Part shown: in pieces, positions 50,000 through 58,205 of the stretch
Numbering within the stretch: position 1 is the stretch's first letter
Layout: every line of letters starts with the position of its first letter
Assembly (NCBI RefSeq): GCF_016722785.1
Contig: NZ_JAEQNE010000001.1
Location: 1,364,001-1,428,000, forward strand
Reading direction: 5' to 3'
From: Ramlibacter monticola
GTDB lineage: Bacteria; Pseudomonadota; Gammaproteobacteria; Burkholderiales; Burkholderiaceae_C
DNA length: 64,000 nt
Notes under the pieces: generated by a model
The model's input: the letters and a program-made list of their open reading frames with translations, nothing else
What the model was told of the DNA's origin: nothing
Databases searched by the model: none
Program-made: the position numbers and the translations under genes

Positions 50000-51118
50000 T
50001 CAGTCCTTCTTCGCCTTCGGCTGGATCTCGTCGTGCAGCGAGCCGATCCAGCTCTGGCCGGCGGCGAGCTTCTGGCGCAGCAGGACGAAGTCGACCTCGC
50101 GGTCCTCCTTCGTGCCCTCGTTGAACGCGGTGAAGCCGGAACGCGCCTCCGTCATCATGTTCAGGGCCAGCCAGTCGCGCGCGTCCTCCTTGTTCGCGTT
50201 CCAGGCGGCCAGCTTGGGCTTGCGCAGCTCCTCGATCGTCTTGAGCGTGCACTCGGGGAAGGTCATGAGGACCTTGGCGCACAGCTCCTCGACCTTCTGA
50301 TCGAGCAGCGAGAGGTCCACTTCGCCGCTCGCGAGCACCGCCTTGCCCTGCTTGGCCGCGTCACCGGTCTTGAACTCGCCGTAGGCGTTGCGGCCGTAGT
50401 CGTCGACCATGCGCTGGGTTTCCACCAGCGGGTTGGCCACGAACTTGCCGTCCACCTTCAGGGCCGGCACGACGTCGGTGATCATCCCCATCTGGTAGGC
50501 CTTGTGCGCCGAGAAAGGCTCGCACAGCACGCAGGCCGCCATGGCGCGCTCGGCGCCCACGATCACCGGCAGGAAGTCGGTGGCGCCGCCGATGGGCGCG
50601 GAGCCGTGCTTCGGGCCGGCCTGGCCGAATTTCGCGAGGTCCTGCGCCACGGTGAAGTCGCAGGCCATGCCGATCTCCTGGCCGCCGCCGATGCGCATGC
50701 CGTTCACGCGGCAGATCACCGGCTTGTCCGCCGCCAGGATCGTGCTGACCATGTCGTTGAACAGGCGCATGTACTGGCGGTATTCCTGCGGCTGGCCGGC
50801 GTAGTACTCGGCGTACTCCTTGGTGTTGCCTCCGGTGCAGAAGGCCTTGTCGCCCACGCCCGTGAAGACGATGCAGTTGACGTCGCGCGCATTGGAGGCC
50901 GCTTTGAACGCCAGGATCACGGCCTTGACCATGTCCGTCGTGTAGGAGTTGTACTGCGTCGGGTTGTCCAGCGTGATCCACGCGTTGAACAGGCCGGGCG
51001 CGACGGAGCCGTCCGGCCTGCGCGCCGGCCGCTTCTCGTAGCGCACGCCGGGCGTCTTCGGCTGCGGCGCCAGGTCGTGGTTCTTGAACTCCAGCACGGG
51101 AGCGATGGGGGCGTTCAT
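50000..51118 (-). CDS. oah: 6-oxocyclohex-1-ene-1-carbonyl-CoA hydrolase
   Basis: A 372-residue ring-opening crotonase-family hydrolase that adds water and cleaves the C-C bond, producing 3-hydroxypimeloyl-CoA. Diagnostic parts are NPTQYNSYTTDMVKAV, KAFCTGGNTKEYAEYY and NGMRIGGGQEIGMACDFT. The length is about 115 residues over Dch, as in Thauera Oah. It is the third enzyme after ring reduction. It sits 24 bases after had and one base from dch. Confidence 0.94.
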   Translation of the reverse strand: MNAPIAPVLEFKNHDLAPQPKTPGVRYEKRPARRPDGSVAPGLFNAWITLDNPTQYNSYTTDMVKAVILAFKAASNARDVNCIVFTGVGDKAFCTGGNTKEYAEYYAGQPQEYRQYMRLFNDMVSTILAADKPVICRVNGMRIGGGQEIGMACDFTVAQDLAKFGQAGPKHGSAPIGGATDFLPVIVGAERAMAACVLCEPFSAHKAYQMGMITDVVPALKVDGKFVANPLVETQRMVDDYGRNAYGEFKTGDAAKQGKAVLASGEVDLSLLDQKVEELCAKVLMTFPECTLKTIEELRKPKLAAWNANKEDARDWLALNMMTEARSGFTAFNEGTKEDREVDFVLLRQKLAAGQSWIGSLHDEIQPKAKKD

Positions 51119-51142
51119 TTCGGTCTGTCTCCTCTCTTGGGA

Positions 51143-52210
51143 TCAGCGGGGCTGCAGCACCACGCGGGCGCGGATCTCGTGGCGATGCACCGCCGCGAAA
51201 ATGGGATTGATGTCGGACAGGGGATGCGCCTCGACGAAGGGCGCGACCTGCACCTTGCCGTCCAGCACGAGCTCCAGCGCGGCCGGGTATTGCTCGGGCG
51301 GGCAGCCCCAGTTGCCGATCGCGCGCGCATCGAAGGCCATCAGGTTGGACAGGCGCACTTCGACCTTGTCCATGGTGAAGCCCACCACGCTCAGCGTCGC
51401 GCCGTGCACCAGCAGGTTCCACGCGCTCTGCTGGCCGGCGGACGTGCCCGAGCACTCGAAGATGAACCACTCGGTGGGGCGCAGGCCGTGCTCCTTCGCG
51501 AAGGCCTGCACCGCCTGCTTGACCTGCTTGGCATCCAGGCCGCGGCTGTTGAGGGTCTTCGCCGCGCCGTAGCGGGCGATGGCCTCCAGCTTGCGATCAT
51601 CGACGTCGATCGCGAGCACCTTGGCACCGAAGGCATTCGCCACCTGCACGCAGTAGCCGCCGACGCCGCCCGCGCCGATCACCACGGCCAGGCTGCCGGG
51701 CGTGACACCCGCGCGCTGCACCGCCTGGTAAGGCGTGGTGAGGGCATCGGCCACCACGGACACCTGCCACAGTTCCAGTCCCGCCTTCGCCAGCCGCTGC
51801 TCGTCGACGGGGCACAGCCCGCGCGAAGGCACCACGATGTGCGAGGCGAAGCCGCCCTGGATGTCGTTGCCGGGCATCTTCTGCGCGCGGCAGATGGTGG
51901 TGAGGCCGCGCTTGCACAGGTCGCACTCGCCGCAGGGCAGCACGGCCGGCACGATCACTGCCTTGCCCTTCCACGCTTCGGCGCCGGCGCCGGTCGCGAC
52001 GACGTGGCCGCTGATCTCGTGGCCGAGCGCGAGCGGCAGGGGTTGGTTGGTGCGTACGCCGTCGTAGTAGTAGCCGAGGTCGGTGTGGCACACGCCGCAG
52101 CCCGCGATTTCCACCACCACTTCGCCATCGCCTGGCGTCGCGAGGAAGTCCCGCTTCACCATCGGTTCCTGGGGCGCCGTCATCAGCCAGCGGTATGCAT
52201 CGATGCTCAT
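51143..52210 (-). CDS. had: 6-hydroxycyclohex-1-ene-1-carbonyl-CoA dehydrogenase
   Basis: A 355-residue zinc-type alcohol dehydrogenase (MDR superfamily) that oxidises the hydroxy-enoyl-CoA to the 6-oxo compound with NAD. It has the catalytic-zinc region [12 protein letters not shown] and GHEISGHV, structural-zinc cysteines [15 protein letters not shown], and Rossmann motif [11 protein letters not shown]. The start is ATG 52210 (MSIDAYRW) with TTTGGAGGAGA 4-10 bases upstream; the longer open frame upstream overlaps the control region. It heads the leftward bcr operon, opposite korAB. Confidence 0.93.
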   Translation of the reverse strand: MSIDAYRWLMTAPQEPMVKRDFLATPGDGEVVVEIAGCGVCHTDLGYYYDGVRTNQPLPLALGHEISGHVVATGAGAEAWKGKAVIVPAVLPCGECDLCKRGLTTICRAQKMPGNDIQGGFASHIVVPSRGLCPVDEQRLAKAGLELWQVSVVADALTTPYQAVQRAGVTPGSLAVVIGAGGVGGYCVQVANAFGAKVLAIDVDDRKLEAIARYGAAKTLNSRGLDAKQVKQAVQAFAKEHGLRPTEWFIFECSGTSAGQQSAWNLLVHGATLSVVGFTMDKVEVRLSNLMAFDARAIGNWGCPPEQYPAALELVLDGKVQVAPFVEAHPLSDINPIFAAVHRHEIRARVVLQPR

Positions 52211-52226
52211 CTGTCTCCTCCAAATC

Positions 52227-52238
52227 CGGGTTAACCCG
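52227..52238. promoter_or_regulatory. Perfect 12-bp palindrome in the bcr/kor control region
   Basis: CGGGTTAACCCG is a fully self-complementary 12-mer, 17 bases upstream of the had start. It could be an operator for a local regulator; no match to a known site is claimed. Confidence 0.45.
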
Positions 52239-52307
52239 CAGGCAAACGGTAAATAGGTACCCGAATGCCGATTTAGCGCATTCTGGGTGCCGTTTCGAAG
52301 CAAAACC

Positions 52308-52321
52308 TTGATCTGGTTCAA
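52308..52321. promoter_or_regulatory. FNR/AcpR-like box in the bcr-kor intergenic region
   Basis: TTGAT CTGG TTCAA matches nine of ten positions of TTGAT-N4-ATCAA. It is 98 bp from the had start and 59 bp from the korA start, so it could activate both promoters under low oxygen. In Azoarcus sp. CIB, the FNR-type regulator AcpR controls the bzd anaerobic benzoate operon, which supports the assignment by analogy. Confidence 0.65.
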
Positions 52322-52379
52322 GGTCCCGACGCGCCCCTCACCGTTTACTCGGTCCATCACCACCGAGGAGACAAACAGC

Positions 52380-54167
52380 GTGGATGCGTCACTGATCAGC
52401 GAGTCCCGGCCGCGCACGGCGGCTCCGCCCTCCCCCACCACCGCGCTCGACAGCGTGTCCATCGCCATCGCCGGCAGCGGCGGCAGCGGCGTGATGAGCG
52501 CCGGCAACTGGCTGCTCGAAGCCGCGGCGCGAAGCGGCCTCTACGGCCTCATGGTCAAGACCATGGGCCCGCAGATCCGCGGTGGCGAAGCGGCCGCGCT
52601 GGTGCGGCTCGCGACCTCCCAGCTCGAGTCGCTCGACGATGCCTTCGACGTGCTGCTCGCGATCGACTGGCAGAACGTGCACCGCTTCGCCGACGAGATC
52701 CCGCTGCGGGCCAGCGGCCTGCTGGTCTGCGATTCCGAAGGCGGCGAGATTCCCGAGGTCTTCGCCCGCAGCGGCGCGCGGGTGCTGTCGCTGCCGCTCA
52801 AGAAGATGGCCAAGGCCATCCCGGGCAGCTGGATCAACATGCTGGCGCTCGGCATCACGGGGGCGATGTCGGGGCTCCAGGTGGAGGCGCTCGAAGCGGC
52901 CGTGCGCAAGGGCTGGACCCGCAACGAGGCCGCGCTCGACGCCAACCTGAGCGCGGTGCGCGAAGGCGCGGCAGCGGCCCGCGACTACGCGCCGCAGGCA
53001 CGCCCCCTGGCCGGGCAACACGGCAAGCGCTGGCTGGTGAGCGGCAACGAAGGCGCGGGCTACGGCGCGATCCGCGGCGGGATCCGCTTCGTCGCGGCCT
53101 ACCCCATCACGCCGGCCACCGAAGTGCTGGAGTGGATGGCGCCGGCGCTGGTGCAGGCGGGCGGATCGCTGTTGCAGGCCGAGGACGAACTGGCCTCGAT
53201 CAACATGATCATCGGCTCCTCGTTCGGCGGCGTGCCCTCGTTCACCGCGACGGCAGGCCCGGGCCTGTCGCTGATGACCGAAGGCATCGGGCTGGCGGTC
53301 GCGGCCGAAGTGCCGATCGTGGTCATGGACGTGATGCGCGGCGGCCCGTCCACCGGCATTCCGGCCAAGAGCGAGCAGAGCGATCTTTCCTTCGCGGTGG
53401 GCGGCCTGCACGGCGACGCGCCGCGGCTGGTGCTCGCGCCGAGCTCGATCTCCGACTGCATCGAGACGACGCAGTGGGCGGTGGAACTGGCCGAGGCGCT
53501 GCAGTCGCCCGCGCTGGTGCTGTCCGACCAGTTCATGGGCCAGTCGCGCTCGATCGTCGACATGCCGAAGCTGCCCGCTCCGAACGCGAAGCGCCTCGTG
53601 GCCGAAGCCGACTCCCCGAACTACAAGCGCTATGGCGACACGCCCAGCGGGATCTCGCCGATGGCGATCCCGGGCACGCCCGGCAACACCTACACCGCCG
53701 ACGGCCTGGAGCACAGCGAAACGGGCGTGCCGAGCAGCCAGGCCGCCGACCACCGCCGCCAGCTGGACAAGCGCCTGCGCAAGCTGATGCAGCACGAGTA
53801 CGGCAGCCGCTGGGCCGACATCGAAGGCAACGGGCCACTGGCCGTGATCGCTTTCGGGTCCGCGGCCGGCCCGGTGCGGGAAGCCGCGCGGCGCGCCGCC
53901 GCCCACGGCGTCGAGGTCCGCGTGATCGTGCTGCGGCTGATCGCGCCCCTGCAGCCCGAAGCCATGGCGCAGGCGCTCGCCGGCGTCGAACGCGTGATCG
54001 TCGTCGAGCAGAACCACGAAGGCCAGCTGCTGCGCTACCTCAAGGGCGTGGCGCGCCTGCCCGGCGATCCCGCCGGCTTCCACCGCCCCGGCCCGCTGCC
54101 CTTGCGCCCCGCCGACATCTGTGCCGCCCTGCTCGAATGGGCTGCCGACCGAAAGGAGACGAAATGA
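52380..54167 (+). CDS. korA: 2-oxoglutarate:ferredoxin oxidoreductase, fused gamma-alpha subunit
   Basis: A 595-residue subunit with the gamma domain first ([16 protein letters not shown] near residue 22, [10 protein letters not shown]) and the alpha (pyrimidine-binding) domain after about residue 205 ([32 protein letters not shown]). With KorB it oxidises 2-oxoglutarate to succinyl-CoA and CO2 and reduces ferredoxin. In Thauera aromatica this enzyme regenerates the ferredoxin used by benzoyl-CoA reductase. The start is GTG 52380 after GAGGAGAC. It overlaps korB (ATGA) and is divergent from the bcr operon. Confidence 0.92.
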   Translation: MDASLISESRPRTAAPPSPTTALDSVSIAIAGSGGSGVMSAGNWLLEAAARSGLYGLMVKTMGPQIRGGEAAALVRLATSQLESLDDAFDVLLAIDWQNVHRFADEIPLRASGLLVCDSEGGEIPEVFARSGARVLSLPLKKMAKAIPGSWINMLALGITGAMSGLQVEALEAAVRKGWTRNEAALDANLSAVREGAAAARDYAPQARPLAGQHGKRWLVSGNEGAGYGAIRGGIRFVAAYPITPATEVLEWMAPALVQAGGSLLQAEDELASINMIIGSSFGGVPSFTATAGPGLSLMTEGIGLAVAAEVPIVVMDVMRGGPSTGIPAKSEQSDLSFAVGGLHGDAPRLVLAPSSISDCIETTQWAVELAEALQSPALVLSDQFMGQSRSIVDMPKLPAPNAKRLVAEADSPNYKRYGDTPSGISPMAIPGTPGNTYTADGLEHSETGVPSSQAADHRRQLDKRLRKLMQHEYGSRWADIEGNGPLAVIAFGSAAGPVREAARRAAAHGVEVRVIVLRLIAPLQPEAMAQALAGVERVIVVEQNHEGQLLRYLKGVARLPGDPAGFHRPGPLPLRPADICAALLEWAADRKETK

Positions 54168-55012
54168 GCGCCATGTGCTCCAGTGACGCGGTCGCCGAGC
54201 CGTACACGCCTGTCGACTACAAGTCCGCGACCAAGCCGATCTGGTGCCCGGGCTGCGGCGACTACACCGTGCTCAATGCGGTGACCAAGGCCCTCGCGCT
54301 GGTGCAGCGGCCGCCGCACGAAGTGGCGGTGGTCTCGGGCATCGGCTGCTCCTCGCGCATCCCGGCCTACACCTCCTGCTACGGCTTCCATGGCGTGCAT
54401 GGCCGCTCGCTGGCCGCCGCCACCGGCCTGAAGGTCGCGCGGCCCGACCTGACGGTGCTGGTGGCCAGCGGCGACGGCGACGGCTATTCGATCGGCGGCA
54501 ACCACTTCCTGCACGCCTGCCGCCGCAACGTGGACCTGACCTACATCGTGATGGACAACCACGTCTACGGCATGACCAAGGGCCAGGCCTCGCCGACCAC
54601 GGAGCCGGACTGGGACAACAAGCTGTCTCCGGGCGGCACCGGCGTGCGCTCGTTCCACCCGCTCGTGATCGCGCTGGCCGCGGGAGCCAACTTCGTCGCG
54701 CGCGCCTTCGCCGGAGACCAGAACGGCACGGCGGAGATCATCGCGGCAGGCATCCGCCACCCGGGCTTCTCCTTCATCGAGATCCTGAGCCCCTGCGTGA
54801 CCTTCCGCCCCGAGCAGAAGGAATGGAAGAACCAGGTCCATGCTGCGCCGGTCGGCCCGACCGACGACGCGGCCCGAGCCGCCAAGCGGATCATGACCGA
54901 CGACGGCTTCAACATCGGCGTGCTCTATGCGGGCCACCGAGCGCCCTACAGCGGCGGTCCCGGCGAACCGAGCCGCACGCTGGAACAGATGGAAGAGGAG
55001 TTCGCCCTCTGA
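54164..55012 (+). CDS. korB: 2-oxoglutarate:ferredoxin oxidoreductase beta subunit
   Basis: A 282-residue thiamine-diphosphate- and [4Fe-4S]-binding subunit. IWCPGCGDY supplies cluster cysteines, with a further Cys in GIGCSSRIP. SGDGDGYSIGGNHFLHAC is the TPP/Mg motif. It pairs with KorA, from which it is translated with a four-base overlap. Together they supply low-potential electrons. A ferritin-like gene follows after 14 bases. Confidence 0.92.
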   Translation: MSAMCSSDAVAEPYTPVDYKSATKPIWCPGCGDYTVLNAVTKALALVQRPPHEVAVVSGIGCSSRIPAYTSCYGFHGVHGRSLAAATGLKVARPDLTVLVASGDGDGYSIGGNHFLHACRRNVDLTYIVMDNHVYGMTKGQASPTTEPDWDNKLSPGGTGVRSFHPLVIALAAGANFVARAFAGDQNGTAEIIAAGIRHPGFSFIEILSPCVTFRPEQKEWKNQVHAAPVGPTDDAARAAKRIMTDDGFNIGVLYAGHRAPYSGGPGEPSRTLEQMEEEFAL

Positions 55013-55026
55013 ACGGAGTCGCAATC

Positions 55027-55536
55027 ATGAGGATCCACAACGTGCCCACTCCGCGCGACATGACGGAACTGATGGCCCAGGCCTATGCGCTGGAGCGCGA
55101 AGCGGTCGAGCGCTATGGCGAGCTGGCCGATGTGCTGGCCACCCACAACAACCAGGAAGTGGCTGCGCTGTTCCGGCGGCTGGCCAGCCAGGAGGCCCTG
55201 CACGCAGCCGAGATCCTGCGCACCATGGGCTGGACGCGCGCACCGGAGCCGCCCGGCCTGCCCGGTGCGCCCTCGGCGCCGGCCTACGACGAAACGCACT
55301 ACCTGATGCACCCGTGGCACGCGCTGCGCCTGGCGCTCGACGCCGAGCAGCGCGCGCACGACTTCTTCGCCGAACTGGTGCAGCGCTGCGAGGGCGACGA
55401 CATGCGCCGCGCCGCCGAGCGGCTGCAGGCCGACGAGCGGGAGCACATCGTGCTGCTGCAGGACTGGCTGAAGCGCGTGCCCGAGCCGCCCGCCGGCTGG
55501 GACGACGATCCCGATCCACCCCGTTATCCGCACTGA
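55027..55536 (+). CDS. Rubrerythrin/ferritin-like protein
   Basis: A 169-residue cytosolic four-helix-bundle protein with di-iron ligands: E28, E56xxH59 in SQEALH, E107 with H111 in EQRAH, and E137xxH140 in DEREH. It lacks the rubredoxin-like Cys module, so it is a rubrerythrin-like or ferritin-like protein rather than full-length rubrerythrin. It may protect the oxygen-sensitive reductase enzymes by scavenging peroxide or storing iron. It lies between korB and ridA, with short gaps. Confidence 0.8.
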   Translation: MRIHNVPTPRDMTELMAQAYALEREAVERYGELADVLATHNNQEVAALFRRLASQEALHAAEILRTMGWTRAPEPPGLPGAPSAPAYDETHYLMHPWHALRLALDAEQRAHDFFAELVQRCEGDDMRRAAERLQADEREHIVLLQDWLKRVPEPPAGWDDDPDPPRYPH

Positions 55537-55539
55537 CGC

Positions 55540-55941
55540 ATGAGAACCCTCCTTCCCGAAGGCTGGGCGCCGGCCCAGGGCTATGCCAACGGCATCGAAG
55601 TGCCCGCCGCGGGCCGCATCGTCTTCCTCGCCGGCCAGGTGGGGTGGGATGCGCAGCAGCGCTTCCACTCCGAAGAGATCGCCCCGCAGTTCGCGCAGGC
55701 GCTGGACAACATCCTGGCCGTCCTGCGCGAAGCCGGCGGCGGTCCGCAGCACATCTGCCGCATCACGGCCTTCTGCTGCGACAAGCCGAAGTACATGGCC
55801 GCGCGCAAGGAGCTCGGCGCGATCTGGCGCGAGCGCATGGGGCGCCACTACCCCGCGATGAGCATGATCTTCGTGGCCGACCTGCTGGATCGCCCGGGGG
55901 TCATCGAGCTGGAGGCGACCGCGGTCCTGCCCGCGGCCTGA
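55540..55941 (+). CDS. RidA/YjgF/YER057c-family protein
   Basis: A 133-residue RidA-superfamily protein with VFLAGQVGWD, a central AVLREAGGGPQHICRITAF helix and a C-terminal VADLLDRPGVIELEATAV segment. Canonical RidA hydrolyses reactive enamine/imine intermediates; this Arg-containing deaminase residue is not obvious here, so another function is possible. It starts 3 bases after the ferritin-like gene and is followed by a strong hairpin and padE. Its placement beside 2-oxoacid enzymes hints at clearing a reactive side product, but that is inference. Confidence 0.82.
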   Translation: MRTLLPEGWAPAQGYANGIEVPAAGRIVFLAGQVGWDAQQRFHSEEIAPQFAQALDNILAVLREAGGGPQHICRITAFCCDKPKYMAARKELGAIWRERMGRHYPAMSMIFVADLLDRPGVIELEATAVLPAA

Positions 55942-55947
55942 AGACAC

Positions 55948-55986
55948 GCACCGCGGGGCGCGGAGAACCTCCGCGCCCCGCGGTGC
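55948..55986 (+). terminator. Strong 17-bp hairpin between ridA-like and padE-like genes
   Basis: GCACCGCGGGGCGCGGA and TCCGCGCCCCGCGGTGC are perfectly complementary over 17 bp with the loop GAACC. There is no T tract, so it might be an attenuator, processing site or barrier dividing the kor and pad-like units. Confidence 0.6.
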
Positions 55987-56010
55987 CGAAGCTGTGCTGA
56001 GGAGACAACA

Positions 56011-56571
56011 ATGAACGACGCGGCCATGCTGCAGATCGTGATCCAGGGCCGCGGCGGCCAGGGCGCGCAGACGGCGGGCAACCTGCTCGCCCGCGCCTTC
56101 TTCGCCGAGGGCCGCCAGGTGCAGGCCTTCGCCAGTTACGGCGGAGCCCGCCGCGGCACCCCCGTGAGTTCCTTCATCCGCGTGGCGGAGCGGCCGATCC
56201 GGCTGCGCTGCGACATCGAGAAGGCGGACGCCATCCTCTGCTTCGATGCCAGCCTGCTGCAGCCGCCGCTGCTCGCGCGCGCGCGGCCCGACACCGTGAT
56301 CGTGGTGAACTCGGTCCACACCGCCGCCGAGTGGCGGGAGAACCTGCCCGGGTACCGGGTGCTGCCGGTCGATGCCATCGGGATCTCGCGTTCGCAGGGA
56401 CTCGGACGCATCGTGAACTCGGCCCTGCTCGGGGCATTGGCGCGGGCCCTGGCTTCGCCGCGCCTGGAGGTCCTGCGCGACCTGCTGCTGGAAGGCCGTC
56501 AGGGCGACGCCAACGCCGCGGCCTGCGCGCTGGGCTACGCGGCGGCCGGCGCCGAGGAGGTTTCATCGTGA
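56011..56571 (+). CDS. 2-oxoacid:acceptor oxidoreductase gamma subunit (PadE-like)
   Basis: A 186-residue gamma subunit of the pyruvate-ferredoxin-oxidoreductase family, beginning QIVIQGRGGQGAQTAGN and including ASYGGARRGTPVSS, the CoA/gamma-domain signatures. In Azoarcus evansii and relatives, separate gamma (PadE), delta, alpha, epsilon and beta genes encode phenylglyoxylate:NAD oxidoreductase. The four-gene set here has the same subunit types, so PadE is the closest guess. It overlaps the next gene by four bases (GTGA). Confidence 0.75.
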   Translation: MNDAAMLQIVIQGRGGQGAQTAGNLLARAFFAEGRQVQAFASYGGARRGTPVSSFIRVAERPIRLRCDIEKADAILCFDASLLQPPLLARARPDTVIVVNSVHTAAEWRENLPGYRVLPVDAIGISRSQGLGRIVNSALLGALARALASPRLEVLRDLLLEGRQGDANAAACALGYAAAGAEEVSS

Positions 56572-58205
56572 GCACCGTCCTGCCCCCCACCGCCTGGACC
56601 ACGGGCACAACCGAAGTCTTCAAGACGGGCACCTGGCGCGCGGCCATGCCGCAGTACCTGGCGCGCCCGTCGCCCTGCCACCAGGCCTGTCCGGTCAACG
56701 GCCTGATTGCCGACTGGATCGGCCATGCGCGCGCCGGCGACCTGCGCCGCGCCTGGGAGGTGCTGGCCGTCAACAATCCCTTCCCCGCCATCGCGGGGCG
56801 CATCTGCCACCACCCTTGCGAATCGGCCTGCAACCGGGCCGGTTACGACGAGGCGGTGTCCGTGTGCCGGCTGGAGCGGGCCGTCGGCGACGCCGCGCTG
56901 GAGGCGGGTTGGGCGTTCGAACCGCCGGCCGTGGCGCAGGAAGCGCACGTCGCCGTGATCGGCGGCGGGCCCTCCGGGCTGTCCGCCGCCTACCAGTTGC
57001 GCCGGCGCGGCTGGCGCGTCAGCCTCTACGAGGCGAAGCCGCAACTGGGCGGCCTCATGCGCTACGGCATCCCTGCCTACCGCCTGCCCCGCGCCGTGCT
57101 GGATGGCGAGATCGAGCGCATCGTGGCGCTGGGCGTCGACGTGCATTGCGGCTTCACGCTGCGCACCCCGGAGGACCTGCAGCGGATGCGCGAGCGGCAC
57201 GACCTGGTGTACCTCGCGCTGGGCGCGGCCCGGCCCAGGGCGCTGCCGCAGTTGCCCGCGCAGGCGCCCTGGCTGATGCAGGGCACGGACTATCTCGCCC
57301 GCTGCGCCGAGGGCGACGCGCCGCGGCTGGGGCAACGCATCGTCGTGATCGGCGGCGGCAGCAGCGCCATGGACGTCGCGCGCAGCGCGCGCCGCAACGG
57401 CTGCTCCGTCACCGTCGTGTCGCTGGAGGCGCGCAGCGCGATGCCGGCGCAACGGGAGGAAGTGCAGGAGGCGCTGGAGGAAGGCGTGCTGCTGTGCGAC
57501 AGCACCATGGTGCGCAGCGTCGAGGGCGATCCCCTGCAGCTGGAATGCGTGCGGGTCCGCTTCGAGCCGGGCGCGGCCGGGGCGCCGCCGCGCGTCGAGG
57601 CCAGCGGCGAGGGCGCGTTCACGCTGCAGGCCGATGCCGTGCTGACGGCGATCGGGCAGGATGCGGACCTGTCGCTGTTCCCGGCCGGCGCCACGGCCGG
57701 GGGGCTGCTGCGCGTCGACTCCCGGCAGGCCACCGACTTGCCGGGCGTCTGGGCCGGCGGCGACCTCGCCAGCATGGCACGCTTCCTCAGCGAAGCGGTC
57801 GGCATGGGCAAGCGGGCGGCGCTCGACATCGACCGCGCCCTGCGCGGGACGCAGCGGACGGAGGTCCCCCCCGCGCAGCCGGTGGGCCTGCAGGAAATCG
57901 CCACCTGGTACCACCCCCCACGCCGGCGGCCGGAGCACCAGCGCCTGGGCGTGCCGCAGCGAGTGGCGGGCGACGACGAGGTGCAGCTGGCCCTCTCGCC
58001 CGGGGAAGTGCAGGCGGAGGCGGCGCGCTGCTTCTCCTGCGGCACCTGCACCAGCTGCGACAACTGCTTCCAGTTCTGCCCCGACCTGGCCATCACGCAC
58101 GGCCAGGACGGCTACGCGGTGCTGGCCGACTACTGCAAGGGCTGCGGCATCTGCGTCCGTGAATGCCCCACGGGTTCGATGGTCCTGCAGGAGGAACTGC
58201 GATGA
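56568..58205 (+). CDS. Fused flavin/NAD(P) oxidoreductase-ferredoxin subunit (PadH-PadF-like)
   Basis: A 545-residue fusion. Residues about 35-90 form a GltD-type Fe-S domain (C37, C41, C80, C84, C88). Residues about 125-470 are an FAD/NAD(P) module with two Rossmann signatures, VIGGGPSGLSAAY and VIGGGSSAMDVARSA, and an FAD-terminal GGDLASMARF. The end is a 2[4Fe-4S] ferredoxin domain: C494, C497, C500, C504 and C523, C526, C529, C533, plus extra C488 and C491. In Azoarcus the delta and epsilon subunits of phenylglyoxylate dehydrogenase are separate, so this appears to be a fusion. A BzdV-like NADPH:ferredoxin role for benzoyl-CoA reductase is the other option. The start is GTG 56568 (overlaps padE). 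Confidence 0.72.
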   Translation: MSTVLPPTAWTTGTTEVFKTGTWRAAMPQYLARPSPCHQACPVNGLIADWIGHARAGDLRRAWEVLAVNNPFPAIAGRICHHPCESACNRAGYDEAVSVCRLERAVGDAALEAGWAFEPPAVAQEAHVAVIGGGPSGLSAAYQLRRRGWRVSLYEAKPQLGGLMRYGIPAYRLPRAVLDGEIERIVALGVDVHCGFTLRTPEDLQRMRERHDLVYLALGAARPRALPQLPAQAPWLMQGTDYLARCAEGDAPRLGQRIVVIGGGSSAMDVARSARRNGCSVTVVSLEARSAMPAQREEVQEALEEGVLLCDSTMVRSVEGDPLQLECVRVRFEPGAAGAPPRVEASGEGAFTLQADAVLTAIGQDADLSLFPAGATAGGLLRVDSRQATDLPGVWAGGDLASMARFLSEAVGMGKRAALDIDRALRGTQRTEVPPAQPVGLQEIATWYHPPRRRPEHQRLGVPQRVAGDDEVQLALSPGEVQAEAARCFSCGTCTSCDNCFQFCPDLAITHGQDGYAVLADYCKGCGICVRECPTGSMVLQEELR

